Of a DNA stretch of 64,000 bases, positions 15,211 to 25,115 are shown piece after piece (position 1 is the first letter of the stretch; every line of letters begins with the position of its first letter). This DNA is from Litoreibacter ascidiaceicola (GTDB lineage Bacteria > Pseudomonadota > Alphaproteobacteria > Rhodobacterales > Rhodobacteraceae). Location: contig NZ_FQUV01000011.1 of the NCBI RefSeq assembly GCF_900129235.1, forward strand, positions 18,323 through 82,322, written 5' to 3'. A program made the position numbers and the translations under genes. The notes below the pieces were generated by a model. The model was given only the letters and a program-made list of their open reading frames with translations, was not told the DNA's origin and made no database searches.

Positions 15211-15445
15211 ACTAACCCATCCTTTGATCGACCAGGTAACTGTGAATGTTTGATAGCCTCAGGGCTACCTAAACGCTAAGGCTGCGAAGTTATCGGCGGC
15301 TTTGGCTCCTGTTTAGAAGCCGCTTCGCTCTTCGGCCCAAGCTGCCACTAGTGTTGTTCAGTTCGTGGGACTGCAAGTTTTCCGAAGCAGTCACTTACGG
15401 CCTGCATTGCAGGCATTCGCCGCACTAGAGCAGCGGTTTGGGGGT
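15211..15445. repeat. 235-nt gap with a degenerate repeat
   Basis: The segment 15285-15350 (CGAAGTTATCGGCGGCTTTGG ... AAGCCGCTTCGCTCTTCGGCC ... AAGCTGCC) is a weak member of the dispersed family. The promoter for the PD-(D/E)XK gene would have to lie here on the minus strand; none can be defined. Confidence 0.35.
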
Positions 15446-16597
15446 TTAATCGTCCTTCCCGATTAACAGCGCATCAACGCTCTCAATTTCAGGCATTGAT
15501 CTCCCTGCTATACCTTGCAGATCACCATGCATCCCGACTGTAGACGCAATCACCAAGTCGATTTGTTTGGCTCGCAGCGCCCATTGTTTCTCGATAAAAA
15601 CACGTTCTTTACGTAGATTGTCTTGCATATCCTCGAAACGCTCAACAATTGCGTCAACACGCTGCTTGAACTGCGTACCTGTAAGATAATCGTAGACCAT
15701 TTCCATCTTACTTTCTTGACCCATGGCGCGCCCCTTCGCACTTGCCACATCAATCAATCCTTGCCGCAACGACGTCGCTAAAGGTACTGCATATCGCGGA
15801 GCACAGACCCAAATGCCGTCGACCAAGCCGAAACTTTCGACCCCCTCAGGCAAGGCATGGGACGTGATGACCGCAACCTCGCACCCTGACGTCCTCTGAT
15901 CGTTGCGTAACTTGGCGAGCCAACCGGCAGTCCAGTTTTTCGTGCGTTTGCTTTCCCAAAGAATGCTGCCTGAGGTTCCATTCGGCCCTGTCACATCTTG
16001 ACGTACATCCGCCCCGCTGACACCTTTAGCTATCGGCACAAATCCATCGGTCGGGAAAGCTGCGGCCAAAGTTTCCTCCAGAACGATCTCAGCCGCCTCT
16101 CCTTGGGTTTGCATCGATCCCTGTTCGGATTTTTGCTTAAGCGCTTCAATCTGGCGTTTCATGCCCTCCATGACCTGCGCCTGCTCAGCCAATCTCAATC
16201 CGGCTTTTTCGTCTGCCTCACGGGACAACTTTTCAGCTAAGACTGGGCGTTCTGCTGCCAGCATCTTTTGCAACGTCAGTTCCATCTCAGCTTCTTTATC
16301 TTTGAGCTCTTCTTCCCGTTTAAGCGCGTCAGCTTGGGCTTTCTGAGCCTCCCGCAGCTTTTCGTCCTGCGCTTTTATACGTTCCTCAAGTGCAGCCTGT
16401 TCTGCTGCAGTTTCGGCTTTGGCCGCATCCTTGGCCTGCGCTTGTGCGGCGGCCAACGCCTTAGTTGCTTGCGCCTCCTGCTTGGCCAGCTCATCATTGA
16501 AAGACGCCTGGAGATCGGCCAGCATCGGGCCAGCTAGTTGCTCGGTCAACTCAATTTCGTTGGAACATTTAGGGCACTGGATCTTCAACTCGGGCAT
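15446..16597 (-). CDS. DUF2130 domain protein
   Basis: 383 residues. A zinc-ribbon-like CPKC starts the protein (residues 8-11, with only one CxxC pair), followed by a long alanine/glutamate-rich coiled coil (about 30-165) and the C-terminal DUF2130 domain. That domain contains GADVRQDV and SILWESKRTKNWTAGWLAKL, with an E-S-K that fits a restriction-endonuclease-like active site. Function of the family is not established. It is divergent from the Rad50-like ATPase gene and faces away from it by 211 nt, and it runs toward the PD-(D/E)XK gene. Confidence 0.85.
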   Translation of the reverse strand: MPELKIQCPKCSNEIELTEQLAGPMLADLQASFNDELAKQEAQATKALAAAQAQAKDAAKAETAAEQAALEERIKAQDEKLREAQKAQADALKREEELKDKEAEMELTLQKMLAAERPVLAEKLSREADEKAGLRLAEQAQVMEGMKRQIEALKQKSEQGSMQTQGEAAEIVLEETLAAAFPTDGFVPIAKGVSGADVRQDVTGPNGTSGSILWESKRTKNWTAGWLAKLRNDQRTSGCEVAVITSHALPEGVESFGLVDGIWVCAPRYAVPLATSLRQGLIDVASAKGRAMGQESKMEMVYDYLTGTQFKQRVDAIVERFEDMQDNLRKERVFIEKQWALRAKQIDLVIASTVGMHGDLQGIAGRSMPEIESVDALLIGKDD

Positions 16598-16808
16598 GCA
16601 CTCACCTTGGCCATTCAGAGGGCGTTCAACCTACCACGTAACCGAATGCGTCTCCAGAGTGGATGCATATGGTTCGCGCACGTTGGGACTGATTACTCGC
16701 GCATATCTAATTCAAAACGCCTCTGGGTGGTGGCACTTGACCCGCGCGCAGCCCGTGGATCTATTGGCTCTCAATTGCTAAGCTGAATTGAAATTTGAGT
16801 GATTTATT

Positions 16809-19145
16809 ATGAGCACACTTCCAAAACCTAGCTTTTTGATTTCTGCAAATTTCCTGGGACCGGTACTTTCCCTCAATGGAGAGTTTACCAATAAAGCCCA
16901 GAATCTGGTTTTTGCAAGAAATGGTACAGGTAAGTCCTTCCTGTCACGCGCGTTTCGCTACCTCGATCTGCATGGGCAAGGACGAGATGTAGATGATGCC
17001 GCAAAGAACTTGGTTTCCGATGAATCTGTAGATGGCAAGGCAGCGTTTTCATTTGCGCGAGGTCCAGCAGCTATGGGAACGCTCTCCCTGGACAAAAACG
17101 GCGATGTGGTGACGCCCCAACTAGGCAGCACGATCTTCCACGTCTTTTCTGAGGATTTTGTTCAGGAGGAGCTTCGGGAGCGCCAGTATGAGGTCGATGG
17201 TGAGATAGAGAACCAGATTGCCGTCGATAGCGAAAGTATCAAGATTAAAGACGCACAAGATGCGCTCGCTAAAGCGCAAACGGATGAGCAGGCCGCTGAA
17301 GCCGCGCTGCGGGAAAAATTCGACAAAGATAAGCTTGCTGAACTTGCTGAGAAGGTCGGAATCAATAAGCAGCTGAAGGAATATAAAGAACTGACTTTTG
17401 ATCGTCTGCTTGAGCGCTTCTCAGACAAGCCTGAACCACCCAAACCAAGCGTTGCCGAAATCATTAAGGACCTCGATGCCCTTAAGGCCATACCATCTGA
17501 TCCGATCTATCCTGATGATGTTGGGCTCGTTCCTAGCGATAATATTTATCTGAAGGCAATAGAGGACTCTTTGGGCAGGATTACCTCACCTTCAAGCGTC
17601 TCAGAAGACATTAAGAAAAAGATCGATGACCATCGTGAATTTTACGCAACCGGCACGAACATTGTGCAGGATGAACATCTTGAGAACTGTCCTTTTTGCG
17701 AACAAGGGATTTCAGCCGGTGATCCCAAAGCAATAATAGATGCATATGTCGAATATTTTTCAGACGCAGAAGAAAAGCACAAGAATGAGCTGCGCGTCTT
17801 CTTCCGCGCCCTGTTAGAAAAGGAGGCAACGTTCAAAGAACTCGAGAATCAGCTTTCCCGCCAAAAATCACGGTTTGATACCCTTAAGAGCTTTGTTCCA
17901 TCTCAAAAGGATGTTGCGCTTGACGATGGTGCAGAAGAGCTCAAGAACCTGCGAGCCAGTCTCTTCACGCTAAAGGATGTAATTCAAAAAAAAGCAGATG
18001 CGCTGACAGCGGCGCTTTCGATGCCGGAGAGTAATCTGTCAGTGAACATTACGGCAGTTAATGATCTCATCGCTGCCAACAATTCTAAGGCACAAAAGCT
18101 TACGCGAGCGGTTGAAAAATCTGGTGAAGAACGCCGTGATCTGCAGCGCAAAGCTTGCGCTGCCTTTGAGGCCGAGTTCGCAATTACCAACTGGACCGAC
18201 ATTGAAACGCTTAGAACCCTTCTCAAGGCGACAATTGCAGCCGGCACAGCACTACTTATTGTTGAAAAGTCGAGCCCGTCTACTGACGCGCGGACTAGGG
18301 TTGCCGAGACTTTTGAGTTGCTGCTGAAAGACTTCTTCTCTGACAAGTATGTACTCGATAAGGACAAGTTCATTCTAAAGCGCGGCACATGCGAGATGAC
18401 ACGCGGTCCGCATCGTACGCTTAGCGATGGTGAGAAAACGGTGATTGCGTTCTGCTACTTTGTGGCCTGCGTTCATAGAAAGGTTGAGGCTAACAGCGAC
18501 TATCGAAAGTTGTTTCTTGTCTTTGATGATCCTGTCACCTCGATGTCCTATGATTATGTTTTTTCAATTGCCCAGACACTCAAAAATCTGAGCATCTCAG
18601 ATCAAGGTGAAGTCTCAATCAATCCGGGCCAGATAGATGGCAACAAGTACCTACGGCCAGAGCTTCTGATCCTCACGCACAGCAGCTATTTTTTCAACAT
18701 ATGTCTAACCAACAGGATCGTAGATGAAAGAAAGGGGGCTGCATTCGCTTTGCAGCCAGATTCAGGCATCCACAAGCTAGTTCGCCTCAAGGAATATGTT
18801 GCCCCCTTTAAAGAGCAACTAAGAGACGTCTATGATGTTGCCAAGGGCCGTGATCCGGACCACCGAACGGCGAACTCGGTCCGATCCGTACTGGAGGCTA
18901 TTGGCCGTTTTTGTCGCCCGGATAAATCAGAGAGCCTTTCAACGTTTGTGCAGCATCTAGCTGGCGACGAGGGTATTGCCGTAAAAAGCGTGCTCATTAA
19001 CTCCCTTTGTCACGGAACGTACTATGAGGAGACGCCGGTGCCTGGCGATCTCAAGCTCGCTTGTGAGGAAACCATTGTCGTTGTAGGGCGTTTTGCAGTT
19101 GGCCAGCTAGAGTTGATCGAGGGTGCTGCTGATACGGGAAAATGA
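16809..19145 (+). CDS. Rad50-like AAA ATPase with zinc hook and C-terminal R-E-H triad (RloC/PrrC-like)
   Basis: 778 residues. The ATPase head is split: Walker A ARNGTGKS (36-43), a long coiled-coil insertion, then signature LSDGEK (539-543), Walker B FLVFDDP (569-575) and switch histidine THSS (H624). Midway in the coiled coil a C-P-F-C (294-297) can form a zinc hook. The C-terminal domain carries R692-x3-E696 (VRSVLEAIGRF) and H735 (INSLCHG), the order and R-E spacing of the catalytic triad of PrrC and RloC anticodon nucleases. RloC differs from PrrC by a zinc hook, which this protein shares. It may cut or excise the tRNA wobble nucleotide on phage infection. The AAA_13 family is broad, so nuclease activity is inference. 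Confidence 0.75.
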   Translation: MSTLPKPSFLISANFLGPVLSLNGEFTNKAQNLVFARNGTGKSFLSRAFRYLDLHGQGRDVDDAAKNLVSDESVDGKAAFSFARGPAAMGTLSLDKNGDVVTPQLGSTIFHVFSEDFVQEELRERQYEVDGEIENQIAVDSESIKIKDAQDALAKAQTDEQAAEAALREKFDKDKLAELAEKVGINKQLKEYKELTFDRLLERFSDKPEPPKPSVAEIIKDLDALKAIPSDPIYPDDVGLVPSDNIYLKAIEDSLGRITSPSSVSEDIKKKIDDHREFYATGTNIVQDEHLENCPFCEQGISAGDPKAIIDAYVEYFSDAEEKHKNELRVFFRALLEKEATFKELENQLSRQKSRFDTLKSFVPSQKDVALDDGAEELKNLRASLFTLKDVIQKKADALTAALSMPESNLSVNITAVNDLIAANNSKAQKLTRAVEKSGEERRDLQRKACAAFEAEFAITNWTDIETLRTLLKATIAAGTALLIVEKSSPSTDARTRVAETFELLLKDFFSDKYVLDKDKFILKRGTCEMTRGPHRTLSDGEKTVIAFCYFVACVHRKVEANSDYRKLFLVFDDPVTSMSYDYVFSIAQTLKNLSISDQGEVSINPGQIDGNKYLRPELLILTHSSYFFNICLTNRIVDERKGAAFALQPDSGIHKLVRLKEYVAPFKEQLRDVYDVAKGRDPDHRTANSVRSVLEAIGRFCRPDKSESLSTFVQHLAGDEGIAVKSVLINSLCHGTYYEETPVPGDLKLACEETIVVVGRFAVGQLELIEGAADTGK

Positions 19146-19953
19146 AATGGCTCCAATAGTTCCGTGATCCTAGCGTTAGTCCTTTGGCAATAGACTCTCG
19201 GCTAGCTGCTCGCGAGGAACTCCTCACGGTTATCGCCCAACCCCACCGAGACCCACCTAGTGCCGAAACCATCTCGCCTTTGCACTTCAGCTCATTCGCA
19301 AATGTCTGCTTTCGCAGTGCCGCCATTCGAGTTCGTACCCGCAGCGAAAGACCGCTTTCCGCCCGAGGTGCTTTTCGCTGCAAGTGCAGCCCTGGAAAAG
19401 CGGCCATTAGTTGAAAAAGTCGCAAGGTCGGTTCTGTCCCGCCCTCTGTCAATTCGTGCAAGATGCGGCGAAGGGTCGGTCTGAAATCCACTGACGTCGG
19501 CATCAATGAATGGCTGCTTCCGCGACTTGGGCTGCATCGCAGCATGAAATCTGCTGCAACTGCGAGGAAATGCTGCGTTAGCAATAGCCGCGCGTGCATA
19601 AGGCCGCTTAGTCCGCTAACCAGACCTCTCCAAACAATTCAAACAAGCTCCTGCAGCGAATGTCTGCTTTCCATTCTTTGTGTGCCGTAGATATTAGGCT
19701 GCAGCTTGGAATGCTCTTTAAGGTCAGTTGTAGAGGGGCGCATGTGCCTCTCGGATACATTTCGAACCTGCGGTTTTATTTGTCCGGTGCGGTTTTGGGG
19801 AGCTTCAAGCCGGCTCTTTTCCCCTAGACTGCTCTGGTGTTTCAGGTGGTCGTGGCAACTGGCTGACCCCTAGCCGGATGCACGTCAGGTTGCTCATGAC
19901 GCCCGACGGCAGTAACAATCGCGGGAGAGGCTGGTTGAGGAAGGGAACGCTTT
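19146..19953. repeat. 808-nt gap with several dispersed repeat copies
   Basis: No gene is supported. At least three repeat-like segments are visible: 19297 (CGCAAATGTCTGCTTTCGCA), 19341-19364 (GCAGCGAAAGACCGCTTTCC) and 19653-19672 (GCAGCGAATGTCTGCTTTCC). After about 19690 the sequence changes character toward the promoter of the MFS gene, with GAGGAAGGGAA just before its start. This is the rightmost place where the repeat family is seen. Confidence 0.5.
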
Positions 19954-21588
19954 GTGCCGCAAAGTACATCCACACTGACGCTTTTTCGAAACCAGACTTT
20001 CCGGATGCTCTGGATCGCCGCCCTTGCCTCGAATTTCGGAGGGCTCGTGCAGGCGGTCGGGGCGGCGTGGATGATGACGTCGCTGACGGAGTCCCAAAGC
20101 ATGGTGGCGCTGGTGCAGTCCTCGGTGACTCTGCCGATCATGATTTTCTCATTGTTGGCGGGTGTGTTCGCCGATAATTGCGACCGCCGCAAGGTTATGC
20201 TGATCGCGCAGTCCTTCATGCTCATGGTGTCGATCATGCTTGCTTTTATGGCCTATGAGGGATGGCTGTCACCCTGGCTGTTGTTGGGTTTCACCTTTCT
20301 GATCGGGTGCGGCACGGCGTTGCACAACCCGTCCTGGCAGGCGTCCATGGGCGATATCGTGTCGCGGGAGGAATTGTCGGCGGCGGTTTCGCTCAACAGT
20401 ATGGGGTTCAACCTGATGCGCAGCATCGGGCCTGCTGCGGGGGGCGCGATTGTGGCCATTGCGGGAGCGGCTGCTGCGTTTACGGTGAATGCCCTCAGCT
20501 ATATCGGCATCATCACCGCCCTATGGTTCTGGAAGCCGTCGACGCCGCAGCGGCGCTTGCCGCGTGAGCGAATGGGCAGCGCGTTTTCCGCGGGTCTGCG
20601 CTATGTTGCAATGTCGCCCAACCTCATCAAAGTGATCTTTCGCGGCTTTCTGTTCGGCCTCTCCGCCATCGCGGTTCTGGCGCTGTTGCCGCTGATCGTT
20701 CGCGAATTGCTACAGGGCGGGGCCTTTGTCTACGGTGTCTTGCTGGGCTGTTTTGGCGCGGGCGCTGTGGGCGGCGCGTTGATGAATGCGCGCCTTCGGG
20801 CAAGGTTTCAAAACGAGCGCATTACGCAGGCGGCATTTCTTGCGTTTGCGGTCAGCAGCATCACGCTGGCGTTGAGCCGTCACTATGTCTTTAGCGGGGC
20901 CGCATTGATGCTTGCGGGCGCAAGTTGGGTCATGGCGCTGTCGCTGTTCAATGTCACCATTCAGCTGTCTACCCCGCGTTGGGTCGTCGGGCGGGCGATT
21001 GCGCTGTATCAGACTGGCGTCTTTGGTGGCATGGCGGGCGGGAGCTGGGCATGGGGTGTAATGGCGGAGAACTTCGGCGCGGATCGTGCGATGCTTGGCG
21101 CAGCGGTCCTGCTGGTCATCGGGGCCTTGGCGGGGCTGAGCGTCCCGTTGCCAGATTCCGCCGACCTTAACCTTGATCCGCTGAACACGTTTACCGAGCC
21201 CTCCCTGCGGCTGGACCTGAGACAGCGCAGCGGGCCTATCATGGTCATGGTCGATTATGAAATTGCACAAGAGGACGTGAGCGAATTTCTGGCGGCAATG
21301 AGCGCGCGGCGTCGCATCAGAATTCGCGACGGGGCGCAGCAATGGGCGCTTCTAAGGGATCTTGAAAACCCCGATGTCTGGACCGAGACCTATCACGTCC
21401 CCACATGGCTTGAATATGTGCGCCACCACGAACGCCGCACTCAGGCGGATGCTGAATCCTACGAACGGATTTTGAAGCTACATCGTGGCAAGGAACGGCC
21501 CAAGGTGCATCGCATGATCGAGCGGCAGGCGATCTCGCTGCGTGACGACACGCCGTTGAAGGATGCGCCTGAGGAAGCTGCTGAATAG
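19954..21588 (+). CDS. MFS transporter, MFS_3/EntS-like, with C-terminal soluble domain
   Basis: 544 residues from a GTG with GAGGAAGGGAA upstream. Residues about 15-410 hold the transmembrane helices of the MFS_3 (EntS-like) group: NQTFRMLWIAALASNFG, the DNCDRRKVML loop, and a repeated glycine-rich second half. Residues about 425-510 form a soluble tail (MVMVDYEIAQEDVSEFLAAM ... ALLRDLENPDVWTETYHVPT) that looks like a ferredoxin-like dimeric alpha-beta barrel, a common fusion in this group. Exporters of siderophores or drugs are known members; substrate here is unknown. It ends about 140 nt before the LacI gene of the xylose operon. Confidence 0.85.
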   Translation: MPQSTSTLTLFRNQTFRMLWIAALASNFGGLVQAVGAAWMMTSLTESQSMVALVQSSVTLPIMIFSLLAGVFADNCDRRKVMLIAQSFMLMVSIMLAFMAYEGWLSPWLLLGFTFLIGCGTALHNPSWQASMGDIVSREELSAAVSLNSMGFNLMRSIGPAAGGAIVAIAGAAAAFTVNALSYIGIITALWFWKPSTPQRRLPRERMGSAFSAGLRYVAMSPNLIKVIFRGFLFGLSAIAVLALLPLIVRELLQGGAFVYGVLLGCFGAGAVGGALMNARLRARFQNERITQAAFLAFAVSSITLALSRHYVFSGAALMLAGASWVMALSLFNVTIQLSTPRWVVGRAIALYQTGVFGGMAGGSWAWGVMAENFGADRAMLGAAVLLVIGALAGLSVPLPDSADLNLDPLNTFTEPSLRLDLRQRSGPIMVMVDYEIAQEDVSEFLAAMSARRRIRIRDGAQQWALLRDLENPDVWTETYHVPTWLEYVRHHERRTQADAESYERILKLHRGKERPKVHRMIERQAISLRDDTPLKDAPEEAAE

Positions 21589-21675
21589 AGGGTCGGGTCT
21601 TGACCTGCATCGACTGACAACAGTGCTCCGACTTCTGAAAGGCGGGGAGTTGATGGGAGAACTTCAACAAATTGA

Positions 21676-21707
21676 TTGACGTACCTCAAATCACATTTTA
21701 CCGTGAT
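21676..21707 (+). promoter_or_regulatory. promoter-like region and palindrome before the xylose operon LacI gene
   Basis: TTGACG at 21676 with a 17-nt spacer to TACCGT gives a weak sigma-70-like promoter. Overlapping it, ATCAC-N8-GTGAT (21690-21707) is an 18-bp inverted repeat, the size of a LacI-family operator, 18 nt before the regulator start codon. It could allow autoregulation of the whole operon. The symmetry is observed, the function inferred. Confidence 0.4.
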
Positions 21708-21725
21708 GAACAGGGGGAGTCGAAG

Positions 21726-22733
21726 ATGAGTGGACCGACAGTTCATGACGTTGCGAAGGCGGCTCAGGTGAGCCTCGCCACTGTGGATCGTGTCTTGAAC
21801 AATCGCGGTGGTGTGTCGTCCAAGGCCGAGGCAAAGGTCAAAGCTGCCGTTGCCCAGACCGGCTACGTGCGCAACATGGCCGCTGCAAATCTGTCGCGTC
21901 GTCGTGTTTATCGGTTCTGTTTCGTGGTCCCGTCTGGTGACACCGGTTTTGTTGCTTTGCTACAGGCCGCACTAGAGCGTGAACGCGACAGGTTGGTTGA
22001 AGAGCAAATCCTGATCCAGATCATTCCGACCCACGCGTTCGACGTGGCCGGACAGGTTGCAGCCTTGCGCAATCTTGACTGTGACGCCGTTGCGATCATG
22101 GCAAGTGAGGCACCAGAAATTCAGGAGGAAGTGAGCCGCCTGCGCGCGTCGGGCGTGCGGGTCGTCACCCTTGTTGCCGACCTTCCTCAATCCGATCGCG
22201 AGGCCTATGTGGGGCTTGATAACGTCGCTGCCGGGCGCACGGCTGCGGAATTCATGGGGCGCTTTCTGGGCGACTCTGGTGAGATTCTGATGATTGCGGG
22301 CTCGCTATCGTCCCGCGACCACAATGAACGCCTTATGGGGTTTCGACGGGTCATGCAGGAGCGTTTCCAGCACCTGACGCTCTTGCCAGCGGTCGAGGGC
22401 AATGACGACGCACAAAGTGTTGAAAGGCTGGTGTCCGAGGCATCCGCCGCGCGGCCCTTGGTTGGCATTTACGCCATTGGCGCGGGCAACAAGGGATTGG
22501 TGCGCGCCGTCCAAAAGGCTGATGCCAAACCCGTCACCATCGTTCACGAACTGACCCCGACATCGCGCCAGGGCTTACGCGACGGGACTATTGATTTGGT
22601 GCTGGACCAAGACACCTCCGCCGCCGTTGTGGCTGCTGTCCGGATCATGCGCGACCTGACCGAGGGGCGCGACTTGCCAGCAGACACAGGAAAAATCCGA
22701 TTAAACATATTCAGCCGAGAGAACATCCAATGA
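21726..22733 (+). CDS. LacI family transcriptional regulator of the xylose-type operon
   Basis: 335 residues from the ATG at 21726 with GGGGGAG 6 nt upstream. The N-terminal helix-turn-helix ([20 protein letters not shown]) and hinge (AAANLSRRR) are followed by a sugar-binding domain of the type that recognises free sugars ([33 protein letters not shown]). The stop overlaps the xylA start by 4 nt, so it is the first gene of the operon and probably regulates it in response to its sugar. Confidence 0.9.
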   Translation: MSGPTVHDVAKAAQVSLATVDRVLNNRGGVSSKAEAKVKAAVAQTGYVRNMAAANLSRRRVYRFCFVVPSGDTGFVALLQAALERERDRLVEEQILIQIIPTHAFDVAGQVAALRNLDCDAVAIMASEAPEIQEEVSRLRASGVRVVTLVADLPQSDREAYVGLDNVAAGRTAAEFMGRFLGDSGEILMIAGSLSSRDHNERLMGFRRVMQERFQHLTLLPAVEGNDDAQSVERLVSEASAARPLVGIYAIGAGNKGLVRAVQKADAKPVTIVHELTPTSRQGLRDGTIDLVLDQDTSAAVVAAVRIMRDLTEGRDLPADTGKIRLNIFSRENIQ

Positions 22734-24040
22734 GCAGATACTTCGCCGACATCGAACCCGTTACCTTTGGTGGACCTGACAGCACAGATCCGCTGGCGTT
22801 TCGCCACTATAATCCGACCGAGACTTTGGGTGACAAAACCATGGCCGAGCATCTGCGCTTTGCGGTTTGCTACTGGCACAACTTCGTCTGGGAAGGGAGC
22901 GATCCGTTCGGCGGGCAGACGTTCGAGCGCCCGTGGTTTCCGGCGGATACGATGGCGCTGGCCAAGCAAAAGGCCGACGACGCGTTCGACATGTTCCGCA
23001 TCCTCGGGGTGCCGTATTTCTGCTTTCACGACCATGACGTCCGGCCAGAGGGCAGCAGCCTGCAAGAAAGCCACGACCGCCTGAACGAAATGGCGGACTA
23101 CTTCGCCGAGAAAATGGCGAATGGCGGGCCGAAGCTGCTGTGGGGCACGGCCAACATGTTCTCGAACCGGCGGTATATGTCGGGAGCATCCACCAACCCG
23201 GACCCTGACGTGTTCGCCTATTGCGCCTCGACAGTGAAAAGCTGCATGGACGTCACCCACCGCCTGAATGGCGAAAACTACGTGCTGTGGGGCGGGCGCG
23301 AAGGGTACGAGACGCTGCTGAACACCGATCTGGACCGGGAGCTGGAACAGATGGGCCGTTTCCTGAGCATGGTGGTCGAGTACAAGCACAAGATCGGCTT
23401 CAAAGGCGCGATCCTGATCGAGCCAAAGCCGCAGGAGCCGACCAAACATCAGTACGACTACGACGTGGCCACGGTGTACGGGTTCCTCAAGCGGTTCGGG
23501 CTTGAGAACGAAGTGCAGGTGAATGTCGAGCAAGGCCATGCAATTTTGGCGGGCCACTCGTTCGAGCATGAGCTGGCGATGGCGCGGACGTTGGGGATTT
23601 TCGGCTCTATCGACATGAACCGCAATGATTACCAGTCGGGATGGGACACTGACCAGTTCCCGAACTCGCCGTCCGAGGCGGCGCTGGCTTACTATGAGGT
23701 ATTGAAGGCGGGCGGGTTTACCACCGGCGGCACCAACTTCGACGCCAAATTGCGCCGACAATCCTTGGATGCCAGCGACCTGATTGCGGCCCATGTGGGC
23801 GGGATGGATGTCTGCGCGCGTGGCCTGAAATCGGCCCACGCCATGTTGGCGGACGATGCGTTGGAAGCCCCGCGCCGCGCCCGTTACGCAGGCTGGGAGA
23901 GTGACGCCGCGCAAGCGATGCTGGCCGAAGGCGCGACACTGGACGGGATTGCCGCAAAGGCCGAAGCCGCTGGCCTGAACCCGCAACCCGCATCGGGTCA
24001 ACAGGAAAAACTTGAGAATATCGTCAACCGTTACGTGTGA
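22730..24040 (+). CDS. xylA: xylose isomerase
   Basis: 436 residues, normal length for the class II enzyme. It interconverts D-xylose and D-xylulose with two divalent metal ions. The catalytic His-Asp pair is in [11 protein letters not shown], metal ligands are in [42 protein letters not shown] and GGTNFDAK. The start overlaps the LacI stop by 4 nt. No xylulokinase gene follows in this operon or elsewhere in the window, so xylB must be encoded elsewhere or the product is used differently. Confidence 0.95.
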   Translation: MSRYFADIEPVTFGGPDSTDPLAFRHYNPTETLGDKTMAEHLRFAVCYWHNFVWEGSDPFGGQTFERPWFPADTMALAKQKADDAFDMFRILGVPYFCFHDHDVRPEGSSLQESHDRLNEMADYFAEKMANGGPKLLWGTANMFSNRRYMSGASTNPDPDVFAYCASTVKSCMDVTHRLNGENYVLWGGREGYETLLNTDLDRELEQMGRFLSMVVEYKHKIGFKGAILIEPKPQEPTKHQYDYDVATVYGFLKRFGLENEVQVNVEQGHAILAGHSFEHELAMARTLGIFGSIDMNRNDYQSGWDTDQFPNSPSEAALAYYEVLKAGGFTTGGTNFDAKLRRQSLDASDLIAAHVGGMDVCARGLKSAHAMLADDALEAPRRARYAGWESDAAQAMLAEGATLDGIAAKAEAAGLNPQPASGQQEKLENIVNRYV

Positions 24041-24056
24041 CGGCAAGGAGGAAGTT

Positions 24057-25115
24057 ATGAAAACGATCAAAGGTCCAGCGCTGTTTCTAGCGCAGTTCGC
24101 AGGCGACGACGCGCCGTTCAACTCGTGGGATGCCATCAGCAAATGGGCGGCAGATTGTGGCTACAAAGGCGTGCAGGTTCCCAGCTGGGATGCGCGCATG
24201 ATTGATTTGGACAAGGCCGCGGCCTCGAAAGGGTATTGCGAGGATTGGGCTGGCCAAGCGAAAGCCAACGGCGTTGAGGTCACCGAATTGTCGACCCACC
24301 TGCAAGGGCAGTTGGTCGCGGTGCATCCGGCCTATGACGACGCTTTCGACGGCTTTGCCGCTCCCGAAGTGCGCGGCAATCCGAAGGCGCGTCAAGAATG
24401 GGCTGTGGATCAGGTGAAGAAGGCGCTGTCCGCGTCGAAAAACCTCGGGATCGGTGCGCATGCGACGTTTTCGGGCGCGCTGGCGTGGCCTTATGTCTAC
24501 CCTTGGCCGCAGCGGCCCGCAGGTCTGGTGGAGCAAGCCTTTGACGAATTGGCGAAGCGGTGGCTGCCGATCTTGGACCATGCCGAGGATTGCGGCGTTG
24601 ACGTGTGCTACGAAATCCACCCCGGTGAAGACCTGCACGACGGTGTCACCTACGAGATGTTTCTGGAGCGCACAGGCAACCATGCGCGCGCCAACATGCT
24701 GTATGACCCATCGCATTATGTGCTGCAATGCATGGATTACATCGACAATATCGACATCTACAAAGACCGCATCCGCATGTTCCACGTCAAGGATGCGGAG
24801 TTCAACCCGACGGGGCGGCAGGGTGTCTATGGCGGATATCAATCGTGGGTCAACCGCGCGGGCCGGTTCCGGTCGCTTGGCGACGGGCAGGTCGATTTCG
24901 GGGCGGTGTTCTCGAAAATGGCCGCCAACGATTTCGACGGCTGGGCCGTGGTCGAATGGGAATGCGCGATCAAGCACCCAGAGGATGGCGCACGCGAAGG
25001 GGCGCAGTTCGTCAACGACCACATCGTCCGCGTGACGGAACGTGCGTTCGATGACTTTGCGGATGGCGGCGCGGATACGGCGTTGAACGCCAAGATGATG
25101 GGGATCACATCATGA
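24057..25115 (+). CDS. sugar phosphate isomerase/epimerase (xylose-isomerase-like TIM barrel)
   Basis: 352 residues from the ATG at 24057, which has AGGAGG 5 nt upstream. TIM barrel landmarks are GYKGVQVPSWD, VTELSTHLQGQLVAVHP, CYEIHPGEDLHDG (metal-ligand Glu), NMLYDPSHYVLQCMDY, FHVKDAEF and VVEWECAIKHPEDG. Proteins of this group commonly pair with Gfo/Idh/MocA oxidoreductases, as here, in oxidation-isomerisation pathways on sugars or 3-ketoglycosides. The stop overlaps the next start by 4 nt. The exact reaction is not known. Confidence 0.87.
   Translation: MKTIKGPALFLAQFAGDDAPFNSWDAISKWAADCGYKGVQVPSWDARMIDLDKAAASKGYCEDWAGQAKANGVEVTELSTHLQGQLVAVHPAYDDAFDGFAAPEVRGNPKARQEWAVDQVKKALSASKNLGIGAHATFSGALAWPYVYPWPQRPAGLVEQAFDELAKRWLPILDHAEDCGVDVCYEIHPGEDLHDGVTYEMFLERTGNHARANMLYDPSHYVLQCMDYIDNIDIYKDRIRMFHVKDAEFNPTGRQGVYGGYQSWVNRAGRFRSLGDGQVDFGAVFSKMAANDFDGWAVVEWECAIKHPEDGAREGAQFVNDHIVRVTERAFDDFADGGADTALNAKMMGITS

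Noticed and set aside
2815..19700. CRISPR array as the source of the repeated gap sequences
   Set aside because: Copies are degenerate, kilobases apart and not regularly spaced; no cas genes are seen.
22544..24142. Long open frame on the minus strand opposite xylA (532 codons)
   Set aside because: It is the mirror of xylA codon bias; the opposite strand encodes a full xylose isomerase and this frame has no recognisable motif.
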